64,000 nucleotides of DNA from positions 62,001-126,000 of the forward strand of contig QJNS01000123.1 of NCBI GenBank assembly GCA_004154925.1, read 5' to 3'. The notes beneath the pieces are model-generated. The model saw only the letters and a program-made list of their open reading frames with translations. It did not search any database and was not told the origin of the DNA. The stretch comes from Monosporascus cannonballus (lineage: Eukaryota > Ascomycota > Sordariomycetes > Xylariales). Made by a program: the position numbers and the translations under genes. Within the stretch, counting starts at the first letter, position 1, and every line of letters starts with the position of its first letter. Positions 56,168-64,000 of the stretch are shown here, piece after piece.

Positions 56168-57532
56168 ATGTACACTAGTCGCGGCACTTCCGGAAAATGT
56201 ATTCCAGATATCATGCAAAATGACGTCCTGATGTCGCTGCTAGAGCCGCTCTGCCTAACTTACAAGTCCCTGGCCCTTTCAATAATGCCGGACCCAAACC
56301 TCAAGGATTTTGACTGGGATGTTCGTCGGGCAACGGACCCCAACATCGAATAAGTCCAGCTGCAGGATGTGGATGGGGTTGAACCCATCGTCGCTACGGG
56401 AAAGGGCTGTGAGCCGCTACACATCGCAAGCGGCCCTCGGCAACTAGAATGTCATCGACCACTTTCGAGAGCAGGGTATCACCATTGACACTGTTGGTAC
56501 AGCCAGCCCCGTCGAATTCACGCCCCTTCTCTCTGCAGCCAACACCGTGCATGCTTCGTATGCCCCACATATCCCCCAGGATTATGGCGCAGATATCGAC
56601 CTGCCTGTCTTAAATCTTACCGAGCCCGCCTCTCCTATGTAGCCAAAAGATCGTGATACAAGACAGCATTGGCACTCCTACAGGTAGGTGCAAATCCCAT
56701 GTGGAAGGATGCCCAAGGGAAGTATTGGATTATGGTAAAAGAGGGGGCGCTCGAACTTTTATGAGTTCAAGCATTATATGGCTATACATTTATTCCTACA
56801 GGAAGCACCTTCTACATATGTGCGGTAAGGTTGATGACGCCAGTGCTGACGAGCGTGCTCTTCACCGTCTAGTAGAGCAACTCCTCGCCCGCGTCGTAGA
56901 CGCCATTGGACAAGACCGTCTGGGATTTGTACCCTTGCACTATGTCGTTAGAAAGCAGCATGGAGAAAATGTCTCGTTTATCAATCTCATGATCAAAGCA
57001 GGGGCGCATTGGAACACCGGAATGGCGACTGGGAAATGCATTTGCACTCTTCTGTGGAGCAGCATACACATTTCTATATGCCTTATCCATACTGTATCAC
57101 CTCCCTGTTGTATGGGCCATCGACATTGATCAAGTGGGCCCCAGAGGGACCACATGCCTCTACAGTGCTCTCGAAGATCCACTAGGCCGCTACCCCCTTA
57201 TTCATTATTCGTGGCACCTACGCTGCCACGGGAGCACGGCATGGACCCTCATGATCTATTTTAAAGGTCCCAATGAAGAGTTGGTTCGGGTCGTATCTAC
57301 TTCCTTCTCACGGCCTTCAGTTCGACCGACCACTATTCCTCAGAGCAGATGAAGAATCGGATCTTTTAAGCCCGTGAATCTGGAAACCAAGGCTTCGAGC
57401 GACGTATCCTGCGCGCCTGCCCTCAAGAGTTCGGAGAAGTCTCCTTACACTGGTATGACGACCATTTCAGGACCCAGCGCGACTCCCTACGAGAACGGGG
57501 AGAGTCACGAGGGCCGGTCTGGGGTATCTGAG
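56168..57532 (+). pseudogene. Decayed ankyrin-repeat protein gene
   Basis: A 5' frame (MYTSRGTSGKCIPDIMQ ... KDFDWDVRRATDPNIE) is cut by TAA and followed by ankyrin-like pieces in changing phases. These are VQLQDVDGVEPIVATGKG, then EPLHIASG, then EFTPLLSAANTVHASYAPHI with DYGADIDLPVL. After a TAG come HMCGKVDDASADERALHRLV and GFVPLHYVVRKQHGENVSFI (56820-57000). A last coding-like stretch at 57370-57530 reads ARESGNQGFERRILRACPQE and GEVSLHWYDDHFRTQRDSL. The PLH and LL...GAD signatures are typical of ankyrin repeats. The phase changes and stops indicate a pseudogene, although several introns could explain part of it. Confidence 0.5.
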
Positions 57533-59229
57533 ACCATCTGATCTTACCATAGCGGAGAAGGCGAGGATGAAGAGTCTGAGATAGATAATCAGGATGGTCA
57601 GACACGAAGCAAGGATTAGGACAGGGTAATATAAGGAGCGCTTCCTTAATCCGTTTCGCTATGGGATGTTAAGAGACTAGCGCAGACACGCGGTGGGCGA
57701 TATTGGCACGGCTTCGATTCCTTAATAATCTGTATCAAATGTGACTGGAGTAAGCTCCTACCCCTTTCCCAGCCGAGTATACCATTACAAGCGCCCAAGG
57801 GAATCTCACGGGGGCCGTTTTGACGTCACTGGTGTCGTAGGAACTAGTGACTGTCAACGGGCCTGCCATTGAACGATCGGATAGGGGTAAACGGAGCGGC
57901 GGGGATGGAGTCCTTGCGGCAATGCTCAGGATCCAGCACCGCCGATCGAACCAGGGGAAATTATCCACTGGCCGAGTCCATAGTCCTGATGCACCTGAAC
58001 AGGAGGAAGCAGGATGGGACATCTTTCTTAATACAAAATATATGTAACTAGCAACTTGCAATATGACCGCCAGGTGCCATGGAACCTCCTTACCCAAGAC
58101 CAATTCGGAGAGTGCCGTAGTCTGGTCCGAAACGACTTCCTGGACCTTATTTACACGATATTTTCCGAACCATGTTCATTTGCTTGTCACAGTCTAGAGT
58201 TTGTGCAACGATAATTTCTTATTTGAAGTATCGTTGCCTATATAGCGGACATCAAACCGAGTGTCCGGGGCTAAATGGGTGCATTGGGGTTGGATGGGAA
58301 ACACATATCGCCCTAGGACCTAAAATCTCCATATATCGTCGGCAATACCACGTCCTAAACCTTTCAAGCCTTTTCCAAGCTACACGGTTGATTGTGTGTG
58401 CCAATATTGGCCGGCTTTGACACTTCCTAGTACCCGGCGGGATGTTTCTTCCGAAGACTTCGGCCAATCTAATGCGATACTCACCGGAGTGTCGTATATA
58501 TCATGCTCCCTGTTTTCTTACCCTACTTCTTGTGCTATCCTTCGACATTCGTCTTGTCATCATCAGAGAGTGTTCTTTGCGGTAGATATACAAGGTGGGC
58601 GGAGGATCGTGGGCGGAACTCTGGGTTTCATCAGCTAAGTGACTCCATACTGCTGAGTTGGGGTAATACATACCTAGACAACATACTTCTTGTGATCCTT
58701 TTGACCTCGTCTTTGCCCTCAAGGCCGTGGCGTCTCCGGTGGTGAGTTAGCATGCTGTGCTTCTTACTGGGTAAGAAGTCATTGGATTGGCGGTGCAAAG
58801 AAAGTTTGGGGTGAGGGAAGTTGCCAAAACGAAGAGGTTGCCTCTCCTAATTTGTTATGTGGGCCTCCTCTTCCTTCCTTTGGTATTCGGCCCATAGGTT
58901 GACCGTTGACGTGTCGGATCGCAAAGCACATATGACCTTTTTGCAGATGTTACACCGCCTGCCACAGGCATCTCAAGTTACATATATTGCATCACCATCG
59001 GCTATTCTAGATGAGTCGTTCTTCGAGGGGTAATTCCGATGCAGGCACATCAGGGACTACTCGAGAGTAGGTTTTGAGATACTGAGGGGCAAGTCTAATA
59101 TGGCATTCGCCACCCCAGATCAGAGTGCGTTTCTTGGCATCGAGACTGTTACTGCCACCAAAGCAACCGGATGACTCCATGCTCGTCCTAGGGAGTAGAA
59201 AAACCCCTGCCGCTGAGATGGGAAAGAGT
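57533..59229. other. Intergenic, 1.7 kb
   Basis: No gene, RNA or repeat recognised. Confidence 0.4.
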
Positions 59230-59547
59230 TCAAATGCGCAATCCCCAGTGTGCGAGCCTTCGGAACTTTAAGGCTGCTTCAGGTAGCTTGAAATCATGAA
59301 CAGGACTAGTATAACCAAGTGAGCCTTGTCCTCCTGTAGGATCCCAAGGTGCTTGATAAGACGACGCAAATGCTGGATCATAGGCATTTCGTCTGCAGAT
59401 AGTCCGCATTCGTTTCTCATGAGCAAGGTGTTGATCAAGCGACGAATCTTTTACGCACGGATTGTCGTATACCACTGAGCACCCATCCGTGATAACGCCC
59501 CAGGCATTGCAGTGATGCCCCCGGCGCTCGAAACATAAGTGTAGCAT
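59230..59547 (-). CDS. Hypothetical small Cys-containing reading frame
   Basis: A 105-codon frame on the minus strand, starting MLHLCFERRGHHCNAWGVIT, with five Cys in the first half (GCSVVYDNPCVKDS; TICRRNAYDPAF). No signal peptide directly precedes it and no family is recognised. It may be a 3' exon of a small secreted protein or a chance frame. Confidence 0.22.
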   Translation of the reverse strand: MLHLCFERRGHHCNAWGVITDGCSVVYDNPCVKDSSLDQHLAHEKRMRTICRRNAYDPAFASSYQAPWDPTGGQGSLGYTSPVHDFKLPEAALKFRRLAHWGLRI

Positions 59548-59924
59548 TAAAAGCGCGTCTGTAGCCTTTACGGTCGCAAACTGATCTCGACTTCGGGATC
59601 GACTATCCTACCGAGTCGATTCAGTCGAATGTTTGTCTAGAAGGGCACTTGGGAATCGATGCTAGTGCGGTCCGCACCGTGGGAACTGCTTGGCGAGTTA
59701 GTCTCTGATTACAAATTATTTAAACGCGACAGCCTCGAAGCTTACAGAAGGCTCAGAGGAGATCGATGCTGTCGTAGTTGATTTACTCTAATAGTGGCTC
59801 AGGAGTTTGAGACCTGTTGGCTCTGGCGAAGGCCTGTGGCATCCTCTAAGGGTTTGTTCACTAGGACGGAGAGCCAGCTCTGGTGGACCATGCGCGCTCG
59901 TTTGGTCTCCACGACATCGAAGAC

Positions 59925-60115
59925 GCCGCGTTTCGCATCCTTACGAGATTGTCATATTTTTTGCCGAGATTAGCGTAGGTGGTACGACGCTCCATGTACA
60001 TTCCCGAGGAGTCTTTGTTCATAGCGTGTTCCTAAGCGAAGCTCATGTGCCGGCCGTATCGGACCATGTTCCAGAACGCGAAACCGCGCCAGTTGTTCAC
60101 GTCGATGGGGCCAGA
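59925..60115 (-). pseudogene. Coding-like remnant with a TAG
   Basis: On the minus strand the frame reads GPIDVNNWRGFAFWNMVRYG, then RHMSFA, TAG, then EHAMNKDSSGMYMERRTTYA and NLGKKYDNLVRMRNAAS. The regular alternation of charged and aromatic residues looks protein-like, but no start codon or complete gene could be built: a TGA lies just upstream. The TAG is again of the kind made from CAG. Family unknown. Confidence 0.3.
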
Positions 60116-60149
60116 AACTCATTAGCTCTTGGACTGGCGTAACCGAAGG

Positions 60150-62388
60150 ATATGGTGCCTATAATTCCGTCAAATTGAAGTCGGTGGTGTCAATGAAGGC
60201 GTCCAGGGGAGAATGGTCATGAAGAGACAGAAGGAAGATGGTGGAAAGTGGGATCGACAAGAGAGTGATGACAGGATAAGAAGAGTGGTGAGAGGATAGA
60301 GGGTGCTTAAAGGAAAAGGAAGACGGCTACAGGGTGTTACAGTCAGCGAAAAGACCAGCAATACGAGTTGTAGTTGACAGTATAGAGGGTGGATTCAGGG
60401 AATGGAGTTGACGATAAGACGAAGAGACATGGTGAGAGGATAAGGAGAGTGGTAATAGAATGTTAACGAACACAAAAGGATCAGTGACGAAGGGGATGGT
60501 GTGAGTGGCGGGGATGACAAGGACGAAGACGAGGAGACGGCACTCTGTTCGGGAAGGAGAACATGGTTACATAGAGATTTGATCGACGTTTATAAAAGGG
60601 AAAGAGGCAACAGAACATAAGCAAACATCGGCTCGGGAAACATGAAGAATAGTGTGATCGGCAACTAGAGCAAATGCAAAAGCGCTAAACAATATGTGAG
60701 AACAGCGAAATGTGAGCGAATGTAAGGGTTGGGAAGAGACAGTAAAAATCAGCTATGGGTATATAGGGCGCTTGGGCTAATGCTATATATGTTATAGCTG
60801 CATAGTCCACAGGAGATAGAATGATATGCCAGGTTCGATTTTCGAAACTAGCGATATTTCATAACACTTTCTATCGAGAAGGAAGACAACAGAAGTATTT
60901 TAATGAATCCTGCCCTAAAAGATGTATTAGCCAATATCAGTACAGGAGAAATTGGAAGAAATGAAACAAGACGATCGAAGGTTCAACCAGAAGCACCCAC
61001 AGTGGTAGTCAACAGCCGTTACCGACAATAGAAGAAACCCAGGAATCAGACGATTGCTATAAAGATAGGAATAACCGACAGCAGCCTCGTTTCATTTTGC
61101 GTACAAGTTGGTCTCGGAAGGGAAAAAAATTGCCCATTCCTATCACATCCTCACATTCTTTCTTCGCCTAATTTATGACACCGACGGTCCATGAGGATGC
61201 TTTTGAAATATATTTTCTTTCCTTTTAAGCATTATTAATAAAATACAATAGTTACAGTAAGCCATTAGTATCTACAAATATCTATAATGCATATTATAAT
61301 CTTAACCAAAAAGGGAATATTTTAAAGATATATTACGTTTACCTTTTTCTTTTGTTTAACCAAAAAGATATTAATGGTTAATACGGGCTAGTTATTAGTA
61401 TTTATACTGGCCATTTAATAACCTGCTAATAAATTGCAAAATGTGGAAAATATAGTAAAACGTAATAACATATGGCTGGTAGGTTAAAAAATGTGAGATT
61501 TAAGACCTGATAGTGTCCCGCCGTAGAGTGGGGCCTCACATTTTTCGGCACTTCAGGATCTGATAAAAAAGCCTTTGGGAAGATACTGCACATAAATTCT
61601 TATACGATATCCGGCATAATTCCTTGTATAATAATGTTGCAAGCAAAAAACTATGAAGCACATATCCCATATTCAGGCTGGCTGCCAAACTTACATCGAT
61701 TATCCAAACGGATAAGCATAGGCAGTCTCTGGAGTCGCGGAGCTTATTTGCTAAGGATCGAAATAAAGATTCGGATTCAGTTATATATACCAGATTTAGA
61801 ACAGCCCTTGATATCTTAAAATTACGGAGCCAAATAACATGATTCGGCCTGCGGCCATATCTACCAGTTTTGGTACGTAGGCAAAATTAAGGCTTCCATA
61901 GGCTTTAAAGGCCACCTGAAAAAGTGAAGGCTTGTCACCCCCTGGGATCAAAGGGACTCCCTTTTTGTGACATACAATAATTAGAGCCTTCTCATACAGC
62001 TATACCGTACTCTATGTTGCCGTCATTGTTCCCTTGCAGGGAAGCATACTAATGTGAATCTTTACAAATAATAGTTAACTACTTCGTATATTTGTATGCA
62101 TGGTCATTCAGAAAAACCGCCTTGCCTAAAGATGGCGTTGGGGAATGCTCTAGGTTAGTGGCACCCCACTTCTCTGCTATAAAAGGAGCCAGATATCTCT
62201 CGGAGGGCATCACGATCGCGATAATGCCCCGCGTCTAGCTAGCTGACCAATAAGGTTTTATTCGCCAACTCATGTTACACTTGGTCCGCTCGCTGGTAAT
62301 GAGCTTTTTGGACTTCTCTTGCTCTCCGACAGCCCTATTATCGATCCCCCCTCCCCTTCGGCCTGTCAATCGAAGCCTCCTTCCCACA
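60150..62388. other. Intergenic, purine-rich then A+T-rich
   Basis: From about 60190 to 60570 the plus strand is strongly purine-rich with diffuse repeats of the type GAGAGGATAAGRAGAGTGG. Positions 61210-61480 are A+T-rich. An inverted pair AAAAATGTGAG / CTCACATTTTT spans about 61487-61542. No gene recognised. The last 170 bp are the upstream region of the SDR gene. Confidence 0.45.
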
Positions 62389-63363
62389 ATGGCCAATAGC
62401 GACTCCGATGCAGCCGGGACGAAGAGCGTGGTGGTTACGGGAGGCGCTAGTGGTCTCGGCCTAGCTATGACTCGGCACTTCGCATCCCTGGGCTACGGGG
62501 TGACCATCTTGGATGTGAATGAGGAGTCCGGGCTTGCCGTCGCGACGGAGGTTTCCCAACAGTACCCCCGAGCCATTGTGGCTTTCAAGAAATGCGATAT
62601 CTCCTCGTGGCAGAACCAAGCCAGTGCTTTTAAGGAGGCTCATCAGCAGGCTGGCAGGATAGACATCGTCATGGCCAATGCCGGAATATCGGAGCAGGGC
62701 AAGTCGAACCTAGCGGTATTGGACGTGGACGAGCCCTCAGAGCCGAGGTTAAGGATTCTCGACGTCAACCTGACGGGCACGATATACAGTGAGTCAAGTC
62801 CGTTTTATAAATGGATGTATTGAGTCCGAAGCTCACACGCTTGCAGCTGTCAAACTCGCCATGCATTATATGCGGAAGAATACGCCCGACGTCGCGACGG
62901 GCTCTCGCGGGTCCATAATATGCACGGCGTCAAACGCAGGGCTATATCCGTTCCCAACCTCACCGCTCTACGCGGTATCCAAGTTCGGGATCGTGGGTCT
63001 CGTGCGATCACTGGCGAGACCGCTGGAGTCGGCTGGCATACAGATCAATGCTCTGGCGCCGGCCGTGCTAGGTACACCCCGACCGCTCTGTAACCTTCGG
63101 TGTCATCTCTCGGGATAATGCGGGGTACTGACGTTAGCATAGAAACCGGTATCGCTCCGTCGAAGGATCTTTTCAAGCACATGGTCGTCACGCCCATCTC
63201 TACGCTGACCCGCGGAATCGCGCAGTTCACCGAGAACCCGAGCATCACCGGGGAGGTGGCTGAGATCCACGGAGAGAACGTGACTCTCCGCCCGCCTCAT
63301 GAATTTGTGGACGAGGAGAGCCGGGCCAACGCTGAGATGTTTTGGAAGCTTGGGTATGCTTAA
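62389..63363 (+). CDS. Short-chain dehydrogenase, 15-hydroxyprostaglandin dehydrogenase-like
   Basis: Three exons (62389-62788, 62847-63071, 63143-63363), in phase, giving 281 aa. Introns are 58 nt (GTGAGT...TTGCAG) and 71 nt (GTACAC...GCATAG). Start MANSDSDAAGTKSVVVTGGA was chosen as the ATG just before the first beta strand; an upstream in-frame ATG at 62272 would add 39 residues without SDR features. Motifs: TGGASGLG (17-24), CDISS, NAGIS (97-101), Ser 162, and Tyr 175 and Lys 179 in LYAVSKFG. The C-terminal tail (ETGIAPSKDLFKHMVVTPIS, GEVAEIHGENVTL) matches fungal NAD-dependent 15-PGDH-like enzymes. These oxidise secondary alcohols with NAD+; fungal substrates are mostly unknown. Cytosolic. 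Confidence 0.88.
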
Positions 63364-64000
63364 CTTCCTAAGTGTTCGGAAATTGATGGGTAGGAGGAGG
63401 CGAAACCGAATAATGCGCGAGGCAGGTGGGTGCGTCGGAGGAGTCCAATAGATACGGCTAGCGTAGGATTCAGGGGTCCGCCTATGCCCCAAGTTTGATT
63501 TTGATGTGAAGTGGCGTTCCGGCCTGGGGCTAGATTTCTTTAGGCACCATTATACTTTCCAACTGTTCCCTTGTTTCAGCACTCTGACTCGTGTTTGGGC
63601 TTACCAGTAAAGTTATAGCGATGCCGATCGTACTACTGCCTGTTGCTCTTGCAGTCCATTTGGCAGCCTCAATTCGGCCCCTTTTCGATTAGGGTGGGCC
63701 CGCGGCATGACTTTATCTCTTCTCCTGCATAGGATCGCTTAATTGCTATCGCGAACTGGGCACCTTAAGTATTATTACGCCGTGTCTATTATTCATTTCT
63801 ATTTTAACCCCGCAGAAACCGACGTTAGTATTACAGTCCGCCGGTTTCCGCCACTAGCGAGGGCCACCTCTATTACCCGCGGTGTCCCGACAGGCAAAAT
63901 TTGTAGTAGAACCCATTTTAGGGGCTTGTTAATCTTCCAATGCGTTCTCTGCGTCGGTCTTACACCTCATAACTTCATCAATCAGGGTCGTAGACTCTGG
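63364..64000. other. Intergenic to window edge
   Basis: No gene recognised. Confidence 0.45.

Overview
The window looks like nuclear DNA of a filamentous ascomycete (Pezizomycotina, probably Sordariomycetes). Reasons: conserved fungal genes with short introns (about 50-130 nt, GT...CTAAC-like...AG), a fungal-type secreted GH35 beta-galactosidase, the ADP1-type ABC transporter, and a 15 kb island of extreme A+T content whose transposons show the C-to-T / G-to-A decay typical of repeat-induced point mutation (RIP). No rRNA, tRNA or CRISPR was recognised.

Layout. 1-8.3 kb: 5' end of the nucleolar GTPase gene NOG2 (minus), divergent from mitochondrial ribosomal protein mS26/Pet123 (plus); then a five-exon ADP1-like ABCG transporter (minus) and a degenerate Ser/Thr-rich protein gene. 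9.0-24.5 kb: a three-level transposon nest. A Fot1/pogo-sized DNA transposon (TA target duplication, about 43 bp inverted repeats) has a Ty3/Gypsy chromovirus (A) inserted inside its right inverted repeat, and a related chromovirus (B) inserted inside A with a perfect 5 bp target duplication. 24.5-32.6 kb: gene-poor, with a three-exon Dabb-domain gene, a 211 bp hAT-type MITE 144 bp upstream of it, and a decayed PAN/apple-domain membrane protein gene. 32.6-42.1 kb: DCAF7/WDR68 WD40 gene, phosphopantetheine adenylyltransferase (CAB4), a short-chain dehydrogenase, and an unknown Pro-rich gene with an in-frame TAG. 44.5-54.2 kb: a 14-exon beta-galactosidase, a nuclear-type pseudogene with four glutamine-type stops, a PQ-loop membrane protein and a heptad-repeat coiled-coil protein. 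56-64 kb: an ankyrin pseudogene, small coding remnants, purine-rich DNA, and a three-exon SDR related to 15-hydroxyprostaglandin dehydrogenases.

The intact genes are mostly unrelated housekeeping or metabolic functions (ribosome biogenesis, mitochondrial translation, CoA synthesis, transport, extracellular sugar hydrolysis); I see no biosynthetic cluster. The accessory signal lies in the transposon nest and in several pseudogenes whose stops are nearly all TAA/TAG at likely glutamine positions. The most unusual observation is that both chromovirus copies carry a Lys-rich reading frame on the opposite strand between the pol chromodomain and the 3' LTR.

Limits: exon coordinates come from reading splice signals and phase by eye; domain calls rest on recalled family features, not on searches.
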